64,000 nucleotides of DNA from Oscillospiraceae bacterium (GTDB lineage Bacteria; Bacillota; Clostridia; Oscillospirales; Acutalibacteraceae): contig CADCLS010000005.1 of NCBI GenBank assembly GCA_902802375.1, forward strand, positions 1-64,000. Direction: 5' to 3'. The notes below the pieces were generated by a model. It had not been told where the DNA came from. It did no database searches and saw only the letters and a program-made list of their open reading frames with translations. The translations under genes were made by a program, and so were the position numbers. This document shows positions 52,099-61,275 of the stretch, in pieces. The first letter of the stretch is position 1. The number at the start of each line of letters is the position of its first letter.

Positions 52099-53467
52099 TT
52101 TTCTTACCTCCGTAAAGGGCGGGGTGCCGGAATACTTTGAGCTTTGAAATGCTCTTTAGCATACCCTTTGAAGCAAGAACGCCCATCAGTAGGTTGAATA
52201 TAACGCCTATAAGGAGAGTATATCCGAACGAATAAATTGAGCCGGTAATCGATGTGCCGAACAGAGACATAATGGGAGAGAGTATCTTTGCAAGGAAGTT
52301 TTCGCTTGTTCCGAACGCCCCCATAAGCACGAGAGATACGATAACTATGGTGACATTACCGTCAATAATCGCGGAAAGACTGTTCTTAAAGCCGGAATCA
52401 ATAGCGCCGTCAATGGTCTTGCCCTTTTTGAACTCATCTCTTATGCGTTCCGCCGCGATAACATTACAGTCAACACCCACGCCGATAGAAAGAATAATAC
52501 CTGCAATACCCGGAACGGTAAGGGTGAAGCTCTCGGTATTTGGGAAGAAGCCCGAAATGCAGGCGATAGTGCCGGCAAGCTGACCGAGTAGCGAAATAGA
52601 GGCGATAAAGCCGTGAAGCCTGTAACGGATTATCATAAGCAGGCATACAAGACCAAACGCTACAGAGCCTGCGATAAGCATAACATCAAGTGCGTCCGAG
52701 CCGAGTGACGGAGAGATTATCTGCAATTTGCTTTCGTCAACGGTCAGAGCAAAGGGAAGCGAACCTGCGTTAATTTTGTTTGCAAGGTCCATAGCCGCGT
52801 CTGCCGAGCCCATACCCGTAATAACCGCGGTGCCGTTTGTAATCGCCTGGTTTACGGTAGGCGCCGAAATCTCGGTTTCGTCCATCCAAATGGAGATTTT
52901 TTGACCTACAAGCTGTGCCGTGGCTGTCGCAAACTTCGAACTGCCGGCGCTTGTAAGGTCGAGATAAACGACATGCGCGCCGTTTTCATCAAAACCGGCA
53001 GTTGCCTTTTTAACATCGGTGGAACCGCTGAGAATAACATCGCTTTTATCTTCGTTTTTGCAGAAGGTGAGCAGTGCGGTTTCACCAAGCTCCTGCACTG
53101 CTTCCTGAGCGTTGAAATCGCTTTCGTCAGCCGCCCAAGGAAAACGCACTATAACCTGATGATTTACATTATCCGCATAAACCTCATAGTCGGTTATATT
53201 CTTATCAACAAGCCTTGTCTCAATTATGGTTTTAGCGGACGCCATATCGTCTTCACTTATATCTACGCCCTCTTTATCGGGAGAAAATACAGCCTCAACA
53301 CCGCCGGAAATATCAATTCCCCAGCGTATATCGCTCGCTCCTTTAACATAAACTTTTCGGGTATCGCCGTAGTAATCTTCAATTCCGAAAAAAGCGGTAT
53401 AAGTAAGCGCCAGAATCAGAATGAATATCACGAAAAACGCGACTCTCCCTGTTCTCTTGGTTTTCAT
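52091..53467 (-). CDS. secD: Protein translocase subunit SecD
   Basis: 458 residues. N-terminal TM, periplasmic P1 with RWGIDISGGVEAVFSP, then a C-terminal five-TM RND-type domain (GVGVDCNVIAAERIRDEFKK, SGFKNSLSAIIDGNVTIV). The ATG 53467 with GGAGG SD is used; the longer frame to 53488 starts within the leader. Two-gene operon with secF. Confidence 0.96.
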   Translation of the reverse strand: MKTKRTGRVAFFVIFILILALTYTAFFGIEDYYGDTRKVYVKGASDIRWGIDISGGVEAVFSPDKEGVDISEDDMASAKTIIETRLVDKNITDYEVYADNVNHQVIVRFPWAADESDFNAQEAVQELGETALLTFCKNEDKSDVILSGSTDVKKATAGFDENGAHVVYLDLTSAGSSKFATATAQLVGQKISIWMDETEISAPTVNQAITNGTAVITGMGSADAAMDLANKINAGSLPFALTVDESKLQIISPSLGSDALDVMLIAGSVAFGLVCLLMIIRYRLHGFIASISLLGQLAGTIACISGFFPNTESFTLTVPGIAGIILSIGVGVDCNVIAAERIRDEFKKGKTIDGAIDSGFKNSLSAIIDGNVTIVIVSLVLMGAFGTSENFLAKILSPIMSLFGTSITGSIYSFGYTLLIGVIFNLLMGVLASKGMLKSISKLKVFRHPALYGGKKNG

Positions 53468-53530
53468 TAAAATTCCTCCGATTTTCAAGTCTGAAGTTAT
53501 TTATAATTATACTAAACTTTAACAGTAAAG

Positions 53531-54805
53531 TCAATCTTTAATAAGTTTTTCGAGGGCGGCGTATCTGACCGCCACAGTCAAAAGCTCAGCCGCTTTTTTT
53601 ACCTCGTCCGCACTCGGATATGTAGGAGCTATACGGAGATTTGAGTCCTCCGGGTCTATACCGTACGGAAAAGCCGCACCGGCAGGGGTGAGTGTAAGCC
53701 CTGCCGCAGCACAAAGAGCGTCTACGCGCTTAGCACACCCGGGAAGCACATAAAGACTTATGAAGTAACCGCCCTTTGGTCTGTTCCAACGGGCAATCCC
53801 TGTACCGGCAAGATTATTGTCAAACGCGTCAAGCACGCTTTGGAATTTAGGTCTTAAAATCTCGGCGTGGCGGCGCATATGCGCTTTAAGGTCGTCAAGA
53901 GAATGTAAAAGCCTTGCGTGACGAAGCTGGTTAAGCTTATCAGGTCCGATAGTTTGAAATTTCATACGCGATTTGAGCATTTCCACCACCGCGGGGCTTC
54001 CTGCTTCTACCGCAACACCTGCACCCGGAAAGGTGATTTTCGAGGTCGAGGCAAATATTATCGGCAAATCGGGATTTCCCGACTTCACGCATTCGTCGTA
54101 AATGTTTAACAGACTGTCACCCTCGTCCACTAAATCGTGAACGGCATAGGCGTTATCCCAAAAGATGTGAAAATCCTTTGCGGCAGGCTTCAGCCGCGCA
54201 AAGCGACGAACGGTATCGTCTGAATATGTGATACCCTCAGGATTTGAATACTTAGGTACGCACCAGATACCTTTTACCTTTTCGTCCTTTACAAGCTCTT
54301 CCACCATATCCATATCGGGACCGTTTTCACTCAGAGGTACGCTTATAAGCTCAAATCCGAAATATTCGGTTATGGCAAAGTGGCGGTCATATCCGGGGCA
54401 GGGACATAAAAATTTAAGTCCCGTTTCACGCGCCCACGGCGTTGAGCCGAGCCCGTGAGTCATACCCTGTGAAATGGTATCGAACATCATATTGAGTGAG
54501 GAATTTCCTCCGACTATCATCTGCTCGGGCGGCATATCGAGAATTGCGGCAAAAAGATTTTTAAGCTCGGTAAGGCCGTCAAGTCCGCCGTAATTGCGGC
54601 AGTCTATCCCGTCAACATTCTTAAAGCCGGAGTCGTTTCCAACAAGGTCAAACATCTTTTCGCTTAAATCCATATTGTCCTTGCCGGGCTTCCCGCGCGA
54701 CATATCGAGCGATAAATTTTCGCTCTTTATAGTTTCATATTCAGCCTTTACGGCATTGAATTCCGCTTGTAATTTATCAGCGGTCATTTTTGTATAATCT
54801 TTCAT
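53531..54805 (-). CDS. MocR-like class I aminotransferase (aspartate type)
   Basis: 424 residues. Fold-type I aminotransferase of the PF12897-type AspAT subgroup: LSLDMSRGKPGKDNMD, NYGGLDGLTELK, WDNAYAVHDL, and PLP-Lys in FASTSKITFPGAG. Uses aspartate/glutamate-type amino donors. A TTG at 54811 is at better spacing from AAGGGAG and is the alternative start. Confidence 0.88.
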   Translation of the reverse strand: MKDYTKMTADKLQAEFNAVKAEYETIKSENLSLDMSRGKPGKDNMDLSEKMFDLVGNDSGFKNVDGIDCRNYGGLDGLTELKNLFAAILDMPPEQMIVGGNSSLNMMFDTISQGMTHGLGSTPWARETGLKFLCPCPGYDRHFAITEYFGFELISVPLSENGPDMDMVEELVKDEKVKGIWCVPKYSNPEGITYSDDTVRRFARLKPAAKDFHIFWDNAYAVHDLVDEGDSLLNIYDECVKSGNPDLPIIFASTSKITFPGAGVAVEAGSPAVVEMLKSRMKFQTIGPDKLNQLRHARLLHSLDDLKAHMRRHAEILRPKFQSVLDAFDNNLAGTGIARWNRPKGGYFISLYVLPGCAKRVDALCAAAGLTLTPAGAAFPYGIDPEDSNLRIAPTYPSADEVKKAAELLTVAVRYAALEKLIKD

Positions 54806-54843
54806 CGTCAAAGACTTCTCCCTTTTACAATGTATAACTCATA

Positions 54844-55043
54844 TAGGCTTACACTCGATAAGGACAAAACGCCTGATAATCGGCTGTTTTGCCGCTCTTT
54901 CACGCTTTCACTCATTGAAATACGACAGTATTCCTGCTTCGCTCAAGCGCAAAATTTACGAAAAACAGCTCGATTTCAGGTGCGAAGCAGCGACGGAAAT
55001 TTTGCCCTTCAAAACCATTTTGTACTTGTCGAGTGTAAGCCTA
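54844..55043. repeat. 200-bp MITE-like inverted-repeat element
   Basis: Perfect 15-bp terminal inverted repeats TAGGCTTACACTCGA (54844-54858; reverse complement 55029-55043) continue as a 26-bp stem with two mismatches. Flanking ATA on both sides could be a 3-bp target duplication. Internal nested inverted repeats (CTGCTTCGC/GCGAAGCAG; GCAAAATTT/AAATTTTGC) would fold the whole into a long hairpin. No ORF of merit. It is either a MITE or a structured RNA. No second copy noticed in the window. Confidence 0.65.
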
Positions 55044-55122
55044 ATATAATATATTTACGCAAAATTTTCAAGGGTTATGTGCGCCTCGCGGACACTTTTT
55101 TGTAAAAGTTTTAATTTTTCGC

Positions 55123-55151
55123 TTGACAAATTGAGCTTGCAGGTGTATTAT
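55123..55151 (+). promoter_or_regulatory. Promoter of the T-box/trpB2 transcript
   Basis: TTGACA (55123-55128), 17-nt spacer, TATTAT (55146-55151). Confidence 0.85.
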
Positions 55152-55159
55152 TCCGATAT

Positions 55160-55435
55160 AAAATAAACCTGTGATTGAGAGTAGTAACCTGAATTTAAGG
55201 CTTAAAGAGAGTGGTCGGCGGTGAAAAGGCCATAGCGATATTTCAGGCGAATGGACTTATGAGGGCAACCGAAAGGCATCAGCCTAGTAGTAGTTGACGG
55301 CTTGTATCCGTTAAAGTACAGCGCATATTTTCGTATGCGGCAAAGCGGATGATTTTTCATCAATAAGGGTGGCACCGCAGGATGTGTATTCACAGTCTTG
55401 TCCCTATCAAGGGGATAGGACTGTTTTTTTGTTTT
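55160..55435 (+). ncRNA. T-box riboswitch, tryptophan-specific
   Basis: T-box motif AGGGTGGCACCGCAG (55366-55380), with TGGC bulge that fits tRNA-Trp discriminator G73; AG-bulge region GAGAGTAGTAACC near the 5' end; specifier-loop codon TGG at 55252-55254 after GGCGAA. The leader ends in a terminator (ACAGTC...GACTGT, TTTTTTT, about 55391-55430). Uncharged tRNA-Trp should allow readthrough into trpB2. Confidence 0.92.
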
Positions 55436-55455
55436 ATTTCGGGAGGTATAAAAAT

Positions 55456-55497
55456 ATGTTTATTATGAAAAGACGATGGCGAAAGCCGAGTATGTAA
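55456..55497 (+). CDS. Trp-containing leader peptide ORF
   Basis: 13 codons, MFIMKRRWRKPSM, behind an excellent GGGAGG SD (9 nt) between the T-box terminator and trpB2. Its single Trp codon, in a basic context, is reminiscent of attenuation peptides. No antiterminator pairing was identified, so its function is open. Confidence 0.5.
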   Translation: MFIMKRRWRKPSM

Positions 55498-55537
55498 ACT
55501 TTGCACCGAAAACATATTAAAGATTGGAGAATAAATT

Positions 55538-56911
55538 ATGAAAACCGAAAAAATACCTTATAAAATATACCTTGAAGAAAGCGAAATGCCAAAGAGCTGG
55601 TATAATATGCGTGCCGATATGAAGAAGAAACCTGCACCGCTTTTGAACCCTGCCACAAAAGAGCCTATGAAGGCAGAGGAGCTTGGCGCTGTTTTCTGTG
55701 ATGAGCTTGTCGCTCAAGAGCTTGATGATAAGACACCGTATATCGAAATCCCCGAAGAAATAAGAAATTTCTATAAAATGTATCGTCCCTCACCGCTTGT
55801 TCGTGCATATTGCCTTGAAGAAAAGCTCGGCACACCGGCGAAAATCTACTATAAATTCGAGGGCAACAACACCTCGGGCAGTCATAAGCTCAATTCCGCG
55901 ATAGCTCAGGCTTATTATGCAAAGAAGCAAGGGCTTAAAGGCGTTACCACCGAGACCGGAGCCGGTCAGTGGGGAACGGCGCTTTCTATGGCGTGTTCGT
56001 ATTTCGGGCTTGACTGTAAAGTGTTTATGGTAAAGTGCTCTTATGAGCAAAAGCCGTTCCGCCGCGAGGTTATGAGAACATACGGCGCGTCGGTCACACC
56101 GTCGCCGAGCGAGACCACAAATGTCGGCAGAAAGATTTTAGCCGAACATCCGGGTACTACAGGCAGCCTCGGTTGTGCTATAAGCGAGGCGGTAGAGGTG
56201 GCAGTCGGCAGCGACGGTTACCGTTATGTGCTCGGCAGTGTGCTTAATCAGGTGCTTTTGCATCAGTCTGTAATAGGTCTTGAAACCAAGGCGGCGCTTG
56301 ATAAATACAGTATAAAACCCGATATTATCATCGGATGTGCCGGCGGCGGCTCAAATCTCGGCGGTCTTATTTCGCCGTTTATGGGCGAAAAGCTCAGAGG
56401 CGAGGCGGATTATCGAATAATTGCCGTAGAGCCGGCGTCCTGCCCGAGCCTTACGCGCGGAGTTTACGCGTATGACTTCTGCGATACCGGTATGGTATGT
56501 CCGCTTGCAAAAATGTATACCTTAGGCTCTGATTTCATCCCCTCCGCAAACCACGCCGGAGGACTTCGCTATCATGGTATGAGCAGTACGCTTTCTGAGC
56601 TTTATGACCAGGGTCTTATGGAGGCGACAAGCGTTAAGCAGACCGATGTTTTCGAGGCGGCAGAATATTTTGCAAGGGTTGAAGGCATACTTCCGGCACC
56701 CGAAAGCTCACACGCTATCCGCGTAGCGATAGACGAGGCGCTTAAATGTAAAGAAACCGGCGAAGAAAAGACCATTGTGTTCGGTCTCACCGGCACCGGT
56801 TACTTTGATATGGTAGCTTATGAAAAATTCCACGACGGCGAGATGAGTGATACCATTCCCACGGATGAAGAACTCGCGGCAGCCAGAGCAAAGCTTCCTA
56901 AAATAGACTAA
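55538..56911 (+). CDS. trpB2: TrpB2-type tryptophan synthase beta chain
   Basis: 457 residues, longer than TrpB1 as usual for TrpB2. PLP Lys in NTSGSHKLNSAI, GAGQWGTALSMACSYFG, phosphate loop IIGCAGGGSNLGG. Makes tryptophan from serine and indole. No trpA is nearby, so it likely salvages free indole. Regulated by the Trp T-box. Confidence 0.95.
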   Translation: MKTEKIPYKIYLEESEMPKSWYNMRADMKKKPAPLLNPATKEPMKAEELGAVFCDELVAQELDDKTPYIEIPEEIRNFYKMYRPSPLVRAYCLEEKLGTPAKIYYKFEGNNTSGSHKLNSAIAQAYYAKKQGLKGVTTETGAGQWGTALSMACSYFGLDCKVFMVKCSYEQKPFRREVMRTYGASVTPSPSETTNVGRKILAEHPGTTGSLGCAISEAVEVAVGSDGYRYVLGSVLNQVLLHQSVIGLETKAALDKYSIKPDIIIGCAGGGSNLGGLISPFMGEKLRGEADYRIIAVEPASCPSLTRGVYAYDFCDTGMVCPLAKMYTLGSDFIPSANHAGGLRYHGMSSTLSELYDQGLMEATSVKQTDVFEAAEYFARVEGILPAPESSHAIRVAIDEALKCKETGEEKTIVFGLTGTGYFDMVAYEKFHDGEMSDTIPTDEELAAARAKLPKID

Positions 56912-56924
56912 TATAGCATAAATC

Positions 56925-56953
56925 AAGCGGTCGGGAAATCCCGACCGCTTTTT
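56925..56953. terminator. Bidirectional terminator between trpB2 and aspS
   Basis: AAGCGGTCGGGA / TCCCGACCGCTT, 2-nt loop, followed by TTT on the plus strand; the reverse strand has no long U-tract. Confidence 0.85.
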
Positions 56954-56956
56954 ATG

Positions 56957-58753
56957 TCATTTATCATCCTGATTAGGTATATTTACTTTAATTGCAAGGT
57001 CATCAAGCTGCAGCTTATCAACCTCCGCCGGGGCACCGGACATAAGCTCTGATGAATTCGCCACCTTCGGAAAAGCGATAACATCACGCAAACTTTCAGA
57101 GTTTGTCATAATCATACAAATTCTGTCAAGTCCTATACCCATACCGCCGTGGGGAGGAGCGCCGTACTTGAATGCGCCCGTAAGGAAACCGAATTTTTCC
57201 TCGGCTTCCGTTTCTGAAAGACCTAAAGCCGAGAACATATGCGCTTGAAGCTCGGGGTCGGTGATACGAAGCGAACCGCTTGAAAGCTCTACGCCGTTAA
57301 GCACTAAATCGTAAGCGTTTGCAAACACCTTTTCGGGTGCCGTATCAAGATATTTTATGCACTCGTCAAGAGGAGCGGTAAAGGGGTGGTGCATGGCGTC
57401 ATAAGAGCCGGTCTCCTCGTTATACTCAAAGAACGGGAACTCGGTTATCCACAGGAAATTAAATTGATTTTGAGGTATTATGCCGAGCCTTTTTGCAACA
57501 GTAAGCCTCAAAGCGCCGAGTACCGAGAGGGTAAGAGGCTTTCTGTCAGCAACTATTAAAACTACATCGCCCTTTTCGGCTTCAACTCTTTTGTAAATTG
57601 CCGACATCTCTTCAGCCGTCATAAATTTCGAGAACGAGCAGGAAGGCTCATCGTCTACCCAGCGGATAAACGCAAGGCCCTTAGCGCCTATACCCTTAGC
57701 TTCCTCGGTGAGCTTGTCAATTTCTTTTCTCGTGTAGACGCTTGCGGCACCTTTGGCGTTTATAGCTCTTACAGTTCCGCCTGATTTCACCGCGCTCGAG
57801 AATACGCCGAAGCCGCAGTTTTCTACAATATCAGAAATATCCTTTATTTTCATATCAAAACGGGTATCGGGCTTATCAGAGCCGTAGTTATCCATAGCAA
57901 AAGTATAGGTCATCCGTGGAAGCGGTGTTTTAATATCTACATCCAAAACTTCTTTGAATAATCGCTTAATATATCCTTCTGCTATGCCGAAAATATCCTC
58001 ACGGTCTACAAACGACATTTCGAGGTCTATCTGCGTAAATTCAGGCTGACGGTCGGCACGCAGGTCCTCATCTCTGTAACAACGGGCAATTTGCATATAT
58101 CTGTCAAATCCCGAAAGCATAAGAAGCTGCTTATACATCTGTGGCGACTGCGGAAGCGCAAAGAAGCTGCCCTTATGTACCCTTGAAGGCACAAGATAAT
58201 CGCGCGCGCCTTCGGGGGTAGACTTAATAAGAGTAGGTGTTTCTATCTCTAAAAAGCCGTTTTCGTCAAAGTAATCACGCGTTACCTTTACGATTTTGTG
58301 CCTCATCATTATATTGCTTTGAAGATTACTGCGCCTGAGGTCAAGATAACGGTATTTAAGCCGTAATTCCTCACCTGCTTTGGTATCGGGCAAAATATCA
58401 AACGGCGGCGTGAGCGAGGCACCGAGTATTTTAAGCTCTTTTACTTCAATTTCAATGTCACCGGTAGGCAAATCGGGGTTTACGGAAGAACGCATACGCA
58501 CGAGTCCTAAAGCCATAAGCACAAACTCGCTTCTCACGGTAAAAGCTCTACTGAAAACTTCTCTGTCTGTACTGTCATCAAAAGCGAGCTGGATTATGCC
58601 GCTTCTGTCCCTTAAATCAATAAATATAAGCGAGCCTAAATCTCTTTGCTTGCTTGCCCAACCGCATACTACAACGCTTTCGCCTATATTAGCCTTACTT
58701 AGCGTACCGCAATAATGCGTGCGCTTCATACCGTCCATTCTGTCAAGTTTCAA
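56957..58753 (-). CDS. aspS: Aspartyl-tRNA synthetase
   Basis: 598 residues. OB-fold anticodon domain (VCGWASKQRDLGSLIFIDLR), class II motif 2 CYRDEDLRADRQPEFTQID, the bacterial insertion (GAD) domain, and motif 3 GLDRICMIM. Start overlaps the hisS stop by 4 nt. Confidence 0.97.
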   Translation of the reverse strand: MKLDRMDGMKRTHYCGTLSKANIGESVVVCGWASKQRDLGSLIFIDLRDRSGIIQLAFDDSTDREVFSRAFTVRSEFVLMALGLVRMRSSVNPDLPTGDIEIEVKELKILGASLTPPFDILPDTKAGEELRLKYRYLDLRRSNLQSNIMMRHKIVKVTRDYFDENGFLEIETPTLIKSTPEGARDYLVPSRVHKGSFFALPQSPQMYKQLLMLSGFDRYMQIARCYRDEDLRADRQPEFTQIDLEMSFVDREDIFGIAEGYIKRLFKEVLDVDIKTPLPRMTYTFAMDNYGSDKPDTRFDMKIKDISDIVENCGFGVFSSAVKSGGTVRAINAKGAASVYTRKEIDKLTEEAKGIGAKGLAFIRWVDDEPSCSFSKFMTAEEMSAIYKRVEAEKGDVVLIVADRKPLTLSVLGALRLTVAKRLGIIPQNQFNFLWITEFPFFEYNEETGSYDAMHHPFTAPLDECIKYLDTAPEKVFANAYDLVLNGVELSSGSLRITDPELQAHMFSALGLSETEAEEKFGFLTGAFKYGAPPHGGMGIGLDRICMIMTNSESLRDVIAFPKVANSSELMSGAPAEVDKLQLDDLAIKVNIPNQDDK

Positions 58754-60069
58754 ATCTTATCCACCTCTAAAATTGAGTCCTCAAGCGAGCCGAGAGCCGC
58801 TTTTATACCTAAATCGGTAATTTTATCCGAAATGTCGGCTATGCTGCACTCGTGAGTTTCGCCGGTCTTCATATCTTTAATTGATACTTTGCCGGAATTC
58901 AGCTCATCCTCACCTAAAACAACGCAGTATTTTGCGCCTATCTTATCTGCATACTTAAGCTGTGCTTTAAGTCCTCTGCCGCAAAGGTCGCAAAGCGCCT
59001 CGGTGCCGTCTTTTCTGAGTGCGGCACAGATTTTTACTGCTTCTATCTGCGCTCGCTCTCCCATTGAGGCAACGAACAGAGTGCATTTTTTATCCTCAGG
59101 CATTTGAGCGTTCAAGTTTTCAAGCAAAAGCATAAGCCTTTCAATACCAAGTCCGAAGCCGAGAGCCGGGGTATCCTTGCCGCCCATTTTTGCAACGAGC
59201 CCGTCATACCTGCCTCCGCCGCAAACGGTTGACTGCGCGCCTATATCGCCCGACACAAACTCGAAAACGGTTTTGTTGTAGTAATCAAGACCTCTTACTA
59301 TGTGCGGGTCAACCTCATAAGGAATACCGATAGCGGTGAGGTTTTGTTTAACGAGATTAAAGTGAGATTTGCAGTCGTCGCAAAGATAATCGGTTATAAT
59401 CGGTGCTTCTTCTGCTACTTTTGAGCATATCGGAGATTTACAGTCAAGAATTCTGAGTGGATTTCGGTCAAGTCTTCCCTTGCAGGTGTCACAAAGCACA
59501 TCCTTGTGAGCTTCAAAATAACTTTTAAGTGCGGCAACATATTTTTTACGGCATTCACTGCAGCCGATAGAGTTTATTTTAAGTTGTACTCCCGTAACGC
59601 CGAGCGTTATGAGTATTTGCCGCGCAAGAGAAATAATCTCGGCATCCGCCGCAGGACTATCCGCCCCAAAGCATTCAACACCGAACTGGTGGAACTCGCG
59701 AAGTCTGCCTGCCTGCGGTTTTTCGTAACGGTAGCAACCGCCTATATAGCAAACTTTTTGAGGCAACGCGCCGGCAAGAACACCGCGTTCTATTACGCTT
59801 CTGACCACACCGGCGGTAAGCTCAGGACGAAGTGTTATTGACCTGCCGCCCTTATCATCAAAGGTATACATTTCTTTTTGCACAACATCGGTATCTTCGC
59901 CGACATTACGCGAGAATACCTCAGTATGCTCAAAGACCGGAACTCTTATTTCCCTAAAGCCGTAAAGACCGGCTATCTCCAGCATTTTTTCTTCTACATA
60001 TCTGTACTTATAGGAGTTTTCCGGTAATATATCGTTCGTGCCTTTTACGGCACGGTTTATTTCTGCCAT
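58750..60069 (-). CDS. hisS: Histidyl-tRNA synthetase
   Basis: 439 residues. Class II core RAVKGTNDILP, motif 2 CYRYEKPQAGRLREFHQFG, HisA/B region GGGRYDGLVAKMGG and GFGLGIERLMLLL, C-terminal anticodon domain. ATG 60069 preferred (GGAG at 8 nt) over TTG 60075. Two-gene operon with aspS. Confidence 0.96.
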   Translation of the reverse strand: MAEINRAVKGTNDILPENSYKYRYVEEKMLEIAGLYGFREIRVPVFEHTEVFSRNVGEDTDVVQKEMYTFDDKGGRSITLRPELTAGVVRSVIERGVLAGALPQKVCYIGGCYRYEKPQAGRLREFHQFGVECFGADSPAADAEIISLARQILITLGVTGVQLKINSIGCSECRKKYVAALKSYFEAHKDVLCDTCKGRLDRNPLRILDCKSPICSKVAEEAPIITDYLCDDCKSHFNLVKQNLTAIGIPYEVDPHIVRGLDYYNKTVFEFVSGDIGAQSTVCGGGRYDGLVAKMGGKDTPALGFGLGIERLMLLLENLNAQMPEDKKCTLFVASMGERAQIEAVKICAALRKDGTEALCDLCGRGLKAQLKYADKIGAKYCVVLGEDELNSGKVSIKDMKTGETHECSIADISDKITDLGIKAALGSLEDSILEVDKI

Positions 60070-60085
60070 TTTCAATTCTCCGAAA

Positions 60086-60487
60086 TTATGATTTTTTGAC
60101 TATCTCTCGCCAGTCAAGGTCACCGCGCTCAAGGCCGTGAATGAGCACCTCGGCGGTGGCTATATTTGTGGCAACAGGTATACTATGAACATCGCAAAGT
60201 CTTAAAAGTGACACATCATCCGGCTCGTTAGGCTTCGGATTAAGAGGGTTACGGAAGATAAGAAGAAGGTCTATTTCATCACAACCTATTCGGGAGGCTA
60301 TCTGTTGTGAACCGCCTTGAGAACCGGGTAAAAAAGTGTTTATATTAAGCCCTGTGGCTTCGGCTACCATTCTGCCGGTGGTGCCTGTTGCAACCAGCGT
60401 GTGGTGGCTTAAAATACCGCAGTATGCGATACAAAACTGTACCATAAGCTCCTTTTTTGCATCATGTGCTATAAGCGCAATAGTCAT
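60086..60487 (-). CDS. mgsA: Methylglyoxal synthase
   Basis: 133 residues. [25 protein letters not shown] and [15 protein letters not shown], then [13 protein letters not shown] with the catalytic Asp. Converts dihydroxyacetone phosphate to methylglyoxal plus phosphate. Fits the cluster after minD. Confidence 0.95.
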   Translation of the reverse strand: MTIALIAHDAKKELMVQFCIAYCGILSHHTLVATGTTGRMVAEATGLNINTFLPGSQGGSQQIASRIGCDEIDLLLIFRNPLNPKPNEPDDVSLLRLCDVHSIPVATNIATAEVLIHGLERGDLDWREIVKKS

Positions 60488-60508
60488 ATATTATTATCCT
60501 TTCGTTCG

Positions 60509-61234
60509 TTATATTTTCTTAAATACAGGCAGGCTCACATCTTCGCCCGAAATTCTTCTTATAATTCGGTCAAATGCCCTAAAAGGCCTACCCTTTTGTT
60601 TTATTTTATGGTTACGGGAAAGAAGCAAAAGCTCTCCGTCTGCCGGAACAATTCCGATAAGTCTTGTGTTTGATGCGTCTATAACACCGTCAATATTATT
60701 ATAAAATCCTGCGGTCATCATATCCATATCAAACCGGTTTATAATAAGACGCGCCTTAATATCCGCTTTAAGGCCTGATGAAATTGCCGCCGCAGCCTTT
60801 ACCGATACATCATCGGCGCCCGTCACTATCAAAAAGACAGCGTTATCAAAACGGTTGTACGCTTCAAAATCCGTACCGGCAGGGAAGTCTAATATAATTA
60901 AATCATAGAGATTTTTTATTCTTTCTACGAGTGCAGATAACTTTTGAAAATCAATCGCATCAGCCTTGCCAGGCGCCGGAATAACAGATATGTTTTCATA
61001 GTATTTTGCATTATATAAGGCCTTGCTTATATCCTCGGCGCAAATAGCATCATCAAGGCGAAAAACCACCTCGTCGTCAATGCCGAAGATAATATCAAGG
61101 CAACCAAGCCCCGCGTCGAGGTCAATAAGTAAAACGCGCTGATTCTTACTTGCCGCCGCTATCGCAATACCGGACGACACGGTCGATTTGCCCGTACCGC
61201 CTTTGCCTGAAACCGTACAAACGGTAATGCTCAT
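60509..61234 (-). CDS. minD: MinD/ParA-like ATPase
   Basis: 241 residues. Deviant Walker A VSGKGGTGKSTVSSGIA, VLLIDLDAGLGCLDIIFG, LIILDFPAGTDFEA. Site-selection ATPase for the septum. The C-terminal amphipathic helix is not the longest. No minE or minC gene is next to it. Start 61234 is given a GAGGTG SD. Confidence 0.9.
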   Translation of the reverse strand: MSITVCTVSGKGGTGKSTVSSGIAIAAASKNQRVLLIDLDAGLGCLDIIFGIDDEVVFRLDDAICAEDISKALYNAKYYENISVIPAPGKADAIDFQKLSALVERIKNLYDLIILDFPAGTDFEAYNRFDNAVFLIVTGADDVSVKAAAAISSGLKADIKARLIINRFDMDMMTAGFYNNIDGVIDASNTRLIGIVPADGELLLLSRNHKIKQKGRPFRAFDRIIRRISGEDVSLPVFKKI

Positions 61235-61275
61235 ATTTTCACCTCGTTTGATTTTATCATAAAACCCACCTTCTG

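Noticed and set aside
54806..55100. Riboswitch for the aminotransferase gene
   Set aside because: The structured region is symmetric with terminal inverted repeats and possible target duplication, which fits a MITE better than an aptamer; no terminator or SD switch seen on the minus strand.
54830..55105. 91-residue ORF in the 54.8-55.1 kb region
   Set aside because: It is the inside of the 200-bp inverted-repeat element; no SD and no protein-like pattern.
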